5,071 nt of DNA, taken from contig JAFSQZ010000203.1 of NCBI GenBank assembly GCA_017446355.1, positions 1 to 5,071 on the forward strand, in the 5' to 3' direction. Below are positions 1-4,965 of the stretch, in pieces. The translations under genes and the position numbers were made by a program. The first letter of the stretch is position 1. Each line of letters begins with the position of its first letter. The stretch is from Neisseriaceae bacterium. Lineage in GTDB: Bacteria; Pseudomonadota; Gammaproteobacteria; Burkholderiales; Neisseriaceae. Below the pieces are notes generated by a model, which was given only the letters and a program-made list of their open reading frames with translations, did not search any database and had not been told where the DNA came from.

Positions 1-99
1 GATAGGTTGAATTTTTTATTCCAGATGGGTTTTGTAGGCGTTTCAGATAAGTTTTTCAGGCAGCCTGAAAAGGAAATAAAACAAGATGTCGCACAGTAA
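1..99 (+). CDS. possible C-terminal end of an upstream gene (partial)
   Basis: Frame 1 is open from the window edge to a TAA at 97-99, giving 32 codons; the other two forward frames close within the first ten bases. The end is basic and polar (…KEIKQDVAQ) and reads through the DUS palindrome as FFRQPE, a type of read-through common where uptake sequences lie in genes. If real, it overlaps the next gene's ATG (86) by 14 nt, which would suggest translational coupling. No family can be named from so short a piece, and a run of this length could occur by chance in AT-rich DNA. Confidence 0.35.
   Translation, partial: DRLNFLFQMGFVGVSDKFFRQPEKEIKQDVAQ
53..71. repeat. DUS palindrome (uptake sequence, both dialects)
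   Basis: A perfect 9-bp inverted repeat around a single central A. The + strand reads AGGCAGCCTGAA at 58-69 (Kingella-type DUS) and the - strand reads AGGCTGCCTGAA at 55-66 (Simonsiella-type). DUS are recognised by the minor pilin ComP during natural transformation of Neisseriaceae. An identical copy lies about 308 bp downstream, at the end of the small gene. Confidence 0.85.
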
Positions 100-376
100 A
101 GACAGAAAACGCGGTTTTTCTTGGTGGATTGAATGTTGTGATCGTTCTATCAAGAAATACATTCATTATTGTGCCATTTGCGGACACAAAGGATATAGCC
201 CTGTGATTGAAGCAGATGATTTTTATGATGAAAACGCACCGTTGTTATCTGAAAAACGATACAACAGTGTCATTTATCGAGAACTCACCAAAACCCTACC
301 CAAATTGACATTAGACCGTTTGGGACGTTGTGAATATTGTGCCAAAGCACAAGGCGATGATTTTCAGGCAGCCTGA
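86..376 (+). CDS. small conserved-looking protein with two CxxC pairs, unknown function
   Basis: This 96-residue soluble protein is not recognised as a named family. It has a basic, aromatic start (KDRKRGFSWW), a CC at 17-18, one CxxC pair at C29/C32 (CAIC, followed by GHKG) and a second at C82/C85 (CEYC). The middle is acidic (about 43-50). Two CxxC pairs about 50 residues apart are what a four-cysteine zinc site would look like; zinc binding is inference. There is no signal peptide or membrane segment. The ATG at 86 has AGGAA at 71-75, and it overlaps a possible upstream reading frame. The stop TGA (374-376) lies inside a DUS, so the last residues FQAA come from the uptake sequence. A hairpin at 434-485 may end the transcript. 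Confidence 0.7.
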   Translation: MSHSKDRKRGFSWWIECCDRSIKKYIHYCAICGHKGYSPVIEADDFYDENAPLLSEKRYNSVIYRELTKTLPKLTLDRLGRCEYCAKAQGDDFQAA

Positions 377-378
377 AA
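362..378. repeat. DUS palindrome containing the stop codon of the small gene
   Basis: A perfect 8-bp inverted repeat around A370. It reads AGGCAGCCTGAA on + (366-377) and AGGCTGCCTGAA on - (363-374). The TGA stop of the preceding gene (374-376) is part of the element. Together with the identical copy at 53-71 it brackets the gene. Confidence 0.85.
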
Positions 379-433
379 GAAAAACACATAATGATTAAAA
401 AAATTTCTTTTATCTTTTATCTTTATGTTTCAC

Positions 434-485
434 AAAGCGAAGAATTTTACTTTGTTCTTTAAAGAATAAAGAGATTCTTCGCTTT
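434..485. terminator. long hairpin, probable terminator of the small gene
   Basis: The outer arms 434-445 (AAAGCGAAGAAT) and 474-485 (ATTCTTCGCTTT) pair perfectly over 12 bp. Inside the loop, TTCTTTAAAGAA (455-466) is itself a palindrome, flanked by CTTT/AAAG that extend it. The right arm ends in a short T-rich stretch (TTTTGTTG), so it could stop transcription forward. A-rich bases on the left arm would let it work less well in reverse. It is the only strong candidate end signal for the gene at 86-376. Confidence 0.6.
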
Positions 486-526
486 TGTTGTAATGGATTG
501 ATTTAACAATTTATTACGATGTGATG

Positions 527-542
527 TACGTTGTTTAACGTA
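527..542. promoter_or_regulatory. small inverted repeat TACGTT-N4-AACGTA, possible operator
   Basis: Six-bp perfect arms (527-532 and 537-542) flank GTTT. The repeat overlaps a weak promoter-like pair, TTGTTT (531-536) and TATCAT (552-557), whose 15-nt spacer is short. It could be a regulator site for the flavoprotein gene downstream. No specific regulator is recognised, and an inverted repeat this short can be chance. Confidence 0.25.
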
Positions 543-565
543 AATTAAGTGTATCATCGCGCCGT

Positions 566-607
566 TTCTTAAAGCTGCCTGAAAAAATATTCAGGCAGCT
601 TTAAGAA
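566..607. repeat. DUS hairpin, 18-bp perfect stem
   Basis: Arms 566-583 and 590-607 are perfectly complementary, with a six-base AAAATA loop. Each arm carries AAGCTGCCTGAA (572-583 on +, 590-601 on -), which is one base off the Simonsiella-type 12-mer but keeps the 10-base core GCTGCCTGAA. Paired DUS in Neisseriaceae often act as terminators. This one has no T-tract on either side, so termination is doubtful. It lies in the probable 5' leader of the flavoprotein gene. Confidence 0.8.
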
Positions 608-617
608 TGGTTGAGAA

Positions 618-664
618 CTGTAAAACGCGTGATGCCAAGCATCTGTAATGTGTGCGTTTTACAG
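618..664 (+). promoter_or_regulatory. structured leader before the flavoprotein gene
   Basis: CTGTAAAACGC (618-628) pairs perfectly with GCGTTTTACAG (654-664). Its loop contains another hairpin, GATGC-CAA-GCATC (631-643). The fold ends 24 nt before the ribosome binding site at 689-698. A two-tier fold here could control translation or transcription, or could be an operator in DNA. It does not match a riboswitch class that I can recognise by eye. Confidence 0.4.
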
Positions 665-688
665 CATAATGAGAAAATATTTTTAAGC

Positions 689-698
689 AGGAAAGGAA
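689..698 (+). promoter_or_regulatory. ribosome binding site that fixes the flavoprotein start
   Basis: AGGAAAGGAA has its last GGA nine bases before the ATG at 707. Longer in-frame starts exist (TTG at 611, ATG at 632). They would fall inside or against the folded leader, lack a good Shine-Dalgarno, and would add about 30 residues ahead of the conserved FWKLHRYVGL start of the PepSY membrane part. The ATG at 707 is therefore preferred. Confidence 0.8.
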
Positions 699-706
699 TA
701 CTTTCA

Positions 707-2956
707 ATGAGATCATTCTTTTGGAAACTACATCGCTATGTGGGCTTATTTCTTGCCCCAGTATTTGCGATTATATTGATTTCAGGTTTGTTTTTAACGA
801 TGAAACCTATGCTGGCACCTACTTACAGTAATATGCCTTTGGGTGATCGTGCTGAACAAGCATTTCAAGCTGTTCAGGCAGCTGAACAACAAGGTGCAAG
901 CATAAGTTCATTTGCATTAGACGTAGATGGTAAACGTTTTTGGTCAGTAACCGATAAAAAATCACCACTTAAAGCGTTTTCTTTGGAAAACGGTGAATTA
1001 TTGGGCAAAGGCGGTGTTTCTAATGAAATGTACGGTTTTATGAAAAAACTGCACAAAGAGATTTTTATCAACAAAATCATTAGTGAAATTGCTGCTTATG
1101 CAATGGCGATAATGATTTTAGTTGGTTTAATTTTTATGGTACGTCCACAATTTCGCAAAGATTTACTCTCTTGGCATAACGGTTTAGGCGTATGGGCTTG
1201 GATTGTTTGGGCGATGTTGCCCATCACCGCCATAATGATGACCTTGCATATTGGCGCACCCAAAATAAAATTAAACAAAGAAGCACAAAAATCAGTTTTG
1301 AAAATTATGCAAGCACTCAATGATGAAAATCGTTTATCAGAACTGGTTGCAGTGGATTCAATGAGGGGCAACACAATTATTCGCTTATCTGAAAACGGTC
1401 AGATAAAAACCGTACAATTGATTCAAAACGAAGTTTCTGTTCCACGTAACAAAAACGGTCAAATTGAAGAAGAAATCGTCATCTTAAATGATTGGCAAAC
1501 ATTGAATACCGCAACCTATTGGCCAAAAGTCTTGCACGAAGGCACTTGGGGCGGCAAAACCAGCGCAATCATTAACTTCCTTGCAACACTTGGTCTATTG
1601 TTTTTCTTATTTTCAGGCTGCTACACTTGGTTAAAACGCCGTATGCGTCAAAACGCAGAAGCAGGACAAGTTTTGCCCATCAACACCACAGATAAAGCAC
1701 GCTTCTTGGTGGCGTATGCAACGCAAACAGGTAATGCAGAAAAATTAGCCAAACAAACCCAAAAACATTTGCAACAACACAACATCAGCGCAGATGTGGC
1801 TTCTACTGCCGCAGTAAAAGCCGAACATTTAGACAGCTATGAAAATGTATTACTGATTGTGTCCACAACAGGCGAAGGTGAATTGCCAGCAACGGCGCAC
1901 GCATTAGAAAAATCATTACTCAATAGCCAACTCAAACAAGCAAACGTAGCATTGTTGGCATTGGGCGATAAATACTTTACACAATTTTGTGGTGGCGGTA
2001 AAAAAATAGAAGCTGCCTTAAAACAAGCAGGCGCACAATTTATCCTACCGACACGTTTAGTCAGCGGTAAACCTTTTGAAGACTGGCAAACTTGGTTAGG
2101 CGAATTGGGGCAACAATTCAATTTTCCCGCACCAATATTAGAAGAAATAATCTCAACAGATGTGGCGACACAAGCAACGTTAATTCAACGAACTCGTTTA
2201 GATAAACCTGAATTCAATACGCGTGAAGTAGGCGAATTATTATTCAGGCTGCCTGAAAACATTACCTTTAAAGGTGGCGACTTAATGACGGTTACACCAC
2301 CTAACAGCAAAACCGAGCGAACTTATTCTATCGGTAGCGACAGTCAAGACGGTAACGAAGTGCGTTTAACTGTTGGCTTAAACACCTTTTTAGACAGTGA
2401 ACAACAATTACAAAAAGGCAAGGGCAGTGATTGGTTATTACATCAACTCAATATTGGCGACACTATTGATGTTAACATACGACAACACCCCAGTTTCACC
2501 ATTATTGAAAACGATGATCGTCCAGTGATTATGGTGGCGGTTGGTACAGGTATTGCACCGTTAGTAGGCTTTATTCCTGCCTTAAAACGTCATCAACGTG
2601 ATGCGTGGTTATTTTTTGGCAACGCACACCGTGAAGCGTGCTACTTACACCAAAATCTTTGGGAAACTGCGCAAAAAGAAGGTGTTGTTACACGCATTAA
2701 CACCATTTTTGACAACGAACAAAAAGGTTATGTACAAGACGAAATCCTACGTTATGGCAAAGAAATTTACGAATGGATAGCAAAACGTCAAGCGATTGTG
2801 TACGTTTGTGGTCGTGAAAGCACCGTTGGCAAAGGCACAGAACGCGCTTTGGCACAAATTTTCCAAGAATATGGCAAATGTGATGAAAAAGTCGCTATGG
2901 AAAAAGTGGAACAACTCAAAGCAGAACAAGCCTTGCGAATGGATTTATTTGGTTAA
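707..2956 (+). CDS. PepSY-flavodoxin-FNR membrane reductase (PiuB/CysJ-like fusion)
   Basis: This 749-residue inner-membrane diflavin reductase is predicted to move electrons from NAD(P)H to FAD, FMN, and then membrane heme and an outside acceptor. The PepSY-type membrane part (about 1-310) has helices near 12-31, 127-146, 161-180 and 285-303. Histidines H9 (KLHRYVG), H157 (SWHNG), H181 and H277 are possible heme ligands. A flavodoxin follows (about 332-470), with FMN loop TQTGNA at 339-344, STTGEG at 386-391 and LGDKYF at 419-424. The ferredoxin-reductase part (about 490-749) has the FAD motif RTYS at 538-541, GKGSDWL at 571-577, GTGIAP at 613-618, FFGN at 636-639 and YVCG at 699-702. Architecture and motifs match iron-uptake oxidoreductases annotated PiuB or 'sulfite reductase flavoprotein'. 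A ferric or siderophore substrate is inference. It appears monocistronic, with a terminator at 2996. A DUS at 2243-2257 encodes residues FRLPE. Confidence 0.88.
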   Translation: MRSFFWKLHRYVGLFLAPVFAIILISGLFLTMKPMLAPTYSNMPLGDRAEQAFQAVQAAEQQGASISSFALDVDGKRFWSVTDKKSPLKAFSLENGELLGKGGVSNEMYGFMKKLHKEIFINKIISEIAAYAMAIMILVGLIFMVRPQFRKDLLSWHNGLGVWAWIVWAMLPITAIMMTLHIGAPKIKLNKEAQKSVLKIMQALNDENRLSELVAVDSMRGNTIIRLSENGQIKTVQLIQNEVSVPRNKNGQIEEEIVILNDWQTLNTATYWPKVLHEGTWGGKTSAIINFLATLGLLFFLFSGCYTWLKRRMRQNAEAGQVLPINTTDKARFLVAYATQTGNAEKLAKQTQKHLQQHNISADVASTAAVKAEHLDSYENVLLIVSTTGEGELPATAHALEKSLLNSQLKQANVALLALGDKYFTQFCGGGKKIEAALKQAGAQFILPTRLVSGKPFEDWQTWLGELGQQFNFPAPILEEIISTDVATQATLIQRTRLDKPEFNTREVGELLFRLPENITFKGGDLMTVTPPNSKTERTYSIGSDSQDGNEVRLTVGLNTFLDSEQQLQKGKGSDWLLHQLNIGDTIDVNIRQHPSFTIIENDDRPVIMVAVGTGIAPLVGFIPALKRHQRDAWLFFGNAHREACYLHQNLWETAQKEGVVTRINTIFDNEQKGYVQDEILRYGKEIYEWIAKRQAIVYVCGRESTVGKGTERALAQIFQEYGKCDEKVAMEKVEQLKAEQALRMDLFG
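873..882 (-). repeat. DUS core (10-mer) inside the flavoprotein gene
   Basis: The minus strand reads GCTGCCTGAA, the Simonsiella-type core, preceded by CA rather than AG. It lies in the first extracytoplasmic part of the protein and is probably a weak uptake site. Confidence 0.5.
1612..1621 (-). repeat. DUS core, Kingella-type, inside the flavoprotein gene
   Basis: The minus strand reads GCAGCCTGAA, the Kingella-type 10-base core. The preceding TA differs from the AG of the full 12-mer. It lies at the end of the last membrane helix (codons for SGC). Confidence 0.45.
2243..2257. repeat. palindromic DUS inside the flavoprotein gene
   Basis: TTCAGGCTGCCTGAA is a perfect odd palindrome centred on T2250. 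It gives AGGCTGCCTGAA on + (2246-2257) and AGGCAGCCTGAA on - (2243-2254). It is translated as FRLPE at residues 513-517, in the flavin-binding part of the reductase, so the element is tolerated in a conserved enzyme. Confidence 0.8.
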
Positions 2957-2995
2957 AAGAAATCCACACAAAAGCATAACGTATGTAACCTAAAT

Positions 2996-3033
2996 GTAAA
3001 AATCCATAGTGTGAAAACACTATGGATTTTTAC
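2996..3033. terminator. intrinsic terminator with GAAA tetraloop
   Basis: The 17-bp perfect arms 2996-3012 and 3017-3033 close on GAAA, a stable GNRA loop. The stem has an A5 run on the left and a T5 run on the right, so it can work in both directions. It lies 39 nt after the stop of the reductase gene. Confidence 0.85.
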
Positions 3034-3078
3034 AACTAAAAAGCAAAACTCCTTTAAAGCCTTGAAAACTTCTTTCTC

Positions 3079-3102
3079 AAGTCATCGTGTGCGCGATGAT
3101 TT
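3079..3102. other. hairpin of unknown role
   Basis: Nine bases (3079-3087, core TCATCG) pair with 3094-3102 (core CGATGA) with one G-T pair, around a TGTGCG loop. It lies between the reductase terminator and the dispersed repeat. No gene is seen in 3034-3180 apart from these signals. Confidence 0.35.
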
Positions 3103-3108
3103 CTAACA

Positions 3109-3130
3109 GCTAATCTACGATAGCCCTAAA
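3109..3130. repeat. dispersed repeat, copy 1
   Basis: GCTAATCTACGATAG followed by CCCTAAA. It matches 4782-4804 except for one substitution and one inserted base. Both copies are intergenic and in the same orientation. Read on the minus strand it begins GGGCTATCGTAGATTAG, a form like an insertion-sequence end or a small dispersed element; this is inference. Confidence 0.6.
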
Positions 3131-3181
3131 TAAAAAACGAACATCATTGTTTAACAAAGCGTTTTTTTTGCCAATAATGTA

Positions 3182-3210
3182 TTGAATATTAGAAAATACT
3201 AATGTATAAT
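3182..3210 (+). promoter_or_regulatory. strong sigma70-type promoter for the DUF302-transporter operon
   Basis: TTGAAT (3182-3187), a 17-nt spacer and TATAAT (3205-3210): a perfect -10 and a good -35. A run of eight T (3162-3169) lies just upstream and may act as an UP element. Transcription would start near 3217, leaving a leader of about 75 nt before the ATG at 3293. Confidence 0.8.
3188..3203. promoter_or_regulatory. inverted repeat between -35 and -10, candidate operator
   Basis: ATTAG (3188-3192) and CTAAT (3199-3203) are perfect 5-bp arms separated by six bases, entirely within the promoter spacer. A repressor dimer bound here would block RNA polymerase. The arrangement recalls operators of small metal or redox sensors such as ArsR-family proteins, but no regulator gene is in the window and AT-rich arms can be chance. 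Confidence 0.35.
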
Positions 3211-3220
3211 GTTATGCTAT

Positions 3221-3247
3221 AACTAAAAACATTTGCAGCTTTTAGTT
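3221..3247 (+). promoter_or_regulatory. leader hairpin just after the predicted transcription start
   Basis: AACTAAAA (3221-3228) pairs with TTTTAGTT (3240-3247) around an 11-base loop. The stem is almost all A-T, so it would be weak as RNA and may instead be a second protein-binding site near the start of transcription. Confidence 0.3.
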
Positions 3248-3292
3248 TGGGCTGTAATTTTAAAACACTTATAGACACATCGGAGAATAAAA

Positions 3293-3697
3293 ATGACAGA
3301 ATATCATTTAAGCGCACCTATTCGTGGCGCATTTGAACAAGCACGTGAAACACTCTTTGCTTTATTGCAAGAAAACGGATTAAGCGTGGTAAGTGATGTC
3401 AATGTTCAGGCAATACTAGAAAACAAATTGGGTAAAAAAATGCGTCCTGTTCACATTTATGGTGCGTGCAATGCAAAACTTGCTGAACGTATTGTAGATG
3501 CAGAACCAACTGCATTAACTTTATTGCCTTGCACTTTCGTATTGCGTGAAGAAAATGATTCTTCTTGTATCGCAAGTTTTATGCACCCCAAAAACATTTT
3601 AGGCTTGGCAGAACACGATGAAGTTCAAGCTGTAGCAGCGTTGGCGCAAGAAAAAATTGAAAAAATTGTTCAAACCTTGCATCAAATTAGTGAATAA
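3293..3697 (+). CDS. DUF302 domain protein
   Basis: This 134-residue cytoplasmic protein has no signal peptide or membrane segment. The DUF302 fold covers nearly all of it. The recognisable signs are the N-terminal helix and 'ENGLSVVSDVNV' strand, the YGACN segment with C59, and LLPC with C80 followed by the strand TFVLRE. A further Cys is at 92. The biochemical role of DUF302 is not established; the two family cysteines could bind metal or form a redox pair (inference). GGAGA at 3282-3286, six bases before the ATG, supports the start. The gene is first in an operon with the ACR3/SBF-type transporter, 13 nt downstream, so a linked role such as sensing, carrying or modifying the transported compound is plausible. 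A short DUS fragment (TTCAGGCA) lies near 3404-3411. Confidence 0.8.
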   Translation: MTEYHLSAPIRGAFEQARETLFALLQENGLSVVSDVNVQAILENKLGKKMRPVHIYGACNAKLAERIVDAEPTALTLLPCTFVLREENDSSCIASFMHPKNILGLAEHDEVQAVAALAQEKIEKIVQTLHQISE

Positions 3698-3710
3698 AGA
3701 GGGCAAGACA

Positions 3711-4679
3711 ATGTTTTGGAAAGTGCTTTCTACCATTCAAAAAAATTTAATTTACGCCATTCCCATAGCAATGATTTTGGGTTTACTGGGTGGATATTTT
3801 TTTGATTTATCCTTTTTACAGGCAGCCATTATTCCCTTAACCTTTTTAATGGTTTATCCAATGATGGTTAATTTGCAAATAGACAAAGTATTTGCCAAAG
3901 GCGACTGGGTGCCACAACTCACAGCGCAAGCCATAAACTTCATACTGATTCCTATGATAGCGTACACATTGGGACAATGGTTTTTTCCTGAAAAACCTGT
4001 TGCCGTATTAGGTTTATTACTGGCTGCGTTATTGCCTACCAGTGGTATGACCATTTCTTGGACAGGTTTTGCCAAAGGAAACCTAAACGCCGCGATAAAA
4101 ATGACCGTGATAGGTTTAATTTTAGGCTCATTATTAACGCCGCTTTACACACAATGGCTAATGGGCAAAAGCATTGAGATACCGATGGGCAAAATATTTA
4201 TGTCCATCATTGTTGTCGTATTTTTACCGATGCTAGCAGGAGTCAGCACCAAACGCCTATTAGTAAAACGAGTAGGCATTGAGCATTATCGTCAAAACAT
4301 CGCCAAAAAATTCCCACCGATTTCCACATTAGGCGTTTTAGGTATTGTTTTCGTAGCCATCGCACTGAAAGCAAACGATATTTTAGGACAACCTGCTGTG
4401 GTGGTACGTTATTTAATGCCTTTATTATTGCTATATCTCATCAATTTCACATTAAGCACATTGATAGGCAAATGGTTTTTCTCTCGTGGAGACGCGATAG
4501 CCATAGTGTACGGCACAGTAATGCGCAACCTTTCCATAGCACTTGCAGTTGCTATGACAGCCTTTGCAGAACACGGTGCAGAAATTGCAGTTATTATCGC
4601 ATTGGCATACATTATCCAAGTTCAGGCAGCCGCTTGGTATGTACGCCTAACAGATAACATTTTTGGCAAAGCAGAATAA
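3711..4679 (+). CDS. ACR3/SBF-fold membrane transporter, cysteine-free
   Basis: This 322-residue, very hydrophobic protein has about ten membrane helices, as in the bile acid:sodium symporter/ACR3 arsenite exporter superfamily. Signs are YPMM at 49-52, LLPTSGMTISW at 107-117 with AKGN at 121-124 (the first discontinuous helix region), and TVMRNLSIALAVA at 269-281 (the matching region in the second half). ACR3 arsenite exporters use a conserved cysteine in the fourth helix. This protein has no cysteine at all, and Thr or Ser occupies that region, so arsenite export should not be assumed. GAGGG at 3699-3703, seven bases ahead, supports the ATG at 3711; an upstream TTG at 3657 would overlap the DUF302 gene by 41 bp and adds an unlikely basic stretch. 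It is co-transcribed with DUF302 and followed by a terminator at 4695. Confidence 0.8.
   Translation: MFWKVLSTIQKNLIYAIPIAMILGLLGGYFFDLSFLQAAIIPLTFLMVYPMMVNLQIDKVFAKGDWVPQLTAQAINFILIPMIAYTLGQWFFPEKPVAVLGLLLAALLPTSGMTISWTGFAKGNLNAAIKMTVIGLILGSLLTPLYTQWLMGKSIEIPMGKIFMSIIVVVFLPMLAGVSTKRLLVKRVGIEHYRQNIAKKFPPISTLGVLGIVFVAIALKANDILGQPAVVVRYLMPLLLLYLINFTLSTLIGKWFFSRGDAIAIVYGTVMRNLSIALAVAMTAFAEHGAEIAVIIALAYIIQVQAAAWYVRLTDNIFGKAE
4621..4632 (-). repeat. DUS, 11 of 12 bases, inside the transporter gene
   Basis: The minus strand reads CGGCTGCCTGAA, the Simonsiella-type 12-mer except for its first base. It encodes part of QVQAAAW in the last membrane helix. It is not palindromic, so it shows the dialect directly: T, not A, at the variable position. 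Confidence 0.65.
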
Positions 4680-4694
4680 GGCAGTCTTATATAT

Positions 4695-4727
4695 TACCCC
4701 TTGACATAGTTCAAGGGGTATTTGTTT
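4695..4727 (+). terminator. intrinsic terminator of the DUF302-transporter operon
   Basis: TACCCCTTGA (4695-4704) pairs perfectly with TCAAGGGGTA (4711-4720) over a six-base loop, followed by TTTGTTT. It starts 15 nt after the stop codon. The GC-rich lower stem and T-tract are typical of a forward, Rho-independent terminator. Confidence 0.88.
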
Positions 4728-4781
4728 AATCAACCCCTTACTTTATCATTGCGAAAATGGTGTGAGTTAATAACTTTTTGG

Positions 4782-4804
4782 GCTAATCTACGACAGTCCC
4801 TAAA
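4782..4804. repeat. dispersed repeat, copy 2
   Basis: GCTAATCTACGACAG followed by TCCCTAAA. It is the same element as at 3109-3130, with one substitution and one extra base. Its right end (from 4799) forms part of the outer stem of the DUS hairpin. On the minus strand it begins GGGACTGTCGTAGATTAG. Confidence 0.6.
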
Positions 4805-4849
4805 ATAATAAAGGCTGCCTGAAAATATTCAGGCAGCCATTATTTTAGG
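4799..4849. terminator. DUS hairpin, probable two-way terminator
   Basis: The inner arms 4813-4823 and 4828-4838 pair over 11 bp around AATA. The outer arms 4799-4809 and 4839-4849 add 11 bp, with an AAA bulge at 4810-4812. AGGCTGCCTGAA is exact on + at 4812-4823; the minus copy at 4828-4839 differs in one base. T-rich tails on both sides (ATTATTTT on +, TTTATTATTTT on -) suit termination in either direction. It would insulate the rRNA promoter from the operon upstream. Confidence 0.75.
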
Positions 4850-4965
4850 AAACAAATTTTCATTATTTAGTACTTCTTGACGCAGAGAATATTAAAAGAC
4901 CATTCAAGCAAGCAGTCAAGGTTGTTAAACAAATACGCATAAAAAACAAAGCGTAAGTGTTCTGG

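Noticed and set aside
665..683. Fur-box-like sequence before the reductase gene
   Set aside because: Only 11 of 19 bases match the E. coli-type Fur consensus, with the right half poor. In such AT-rich DNA this is close to chance, although iron control would suit the gene.
611..706. N-terminal extension of the reductase from TTG 611 or ATG 632
   Set aside because: It would run through the folded leader, lacks a Shine-Dalgarno and adds residues ahead of the normal PepSY start; ATG 707 has a clear ribosome binding site.
874..1374. Open frames on the minus strand within the reductase gene
   Set aside because: They are shadows of a well-supported coding frame with intact domains; there is no ribosome binding site and no recognisable protein.
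3040..3126. Minus-strand peptide reading out of dispersed repeat copy 1 (…RRLAVRNHRAHDD…)
   Set aside because: It is short, has no start, and shares only a few residues with the corresponding reading of copy 2. The repeat is better described at DNA level.
3132..3169. AAAAAACG…CGTTTTTTTT as an intrinsic terminator
   Set aside because: The stem is nearly all A-T with a 20-base loop and no transcript is expected to end there. The T run is more likely part of the upstream promoter region.
3657..3710. Earlier TTG start for the transporter
   Set aside because: It overlaps the DUF302 gene by 41 bp, has no good ribosome binding site and yields a basic lead unlike the family; ATG 3711 follows GAGGG.
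4871..4957. Short open stretch ending at TAA before the rRNA promoter
   Set aside because: There are only about 28 codons after a stop, with no start codon or ribosome binding site. It could be a gene remnant, but nothing supports it.
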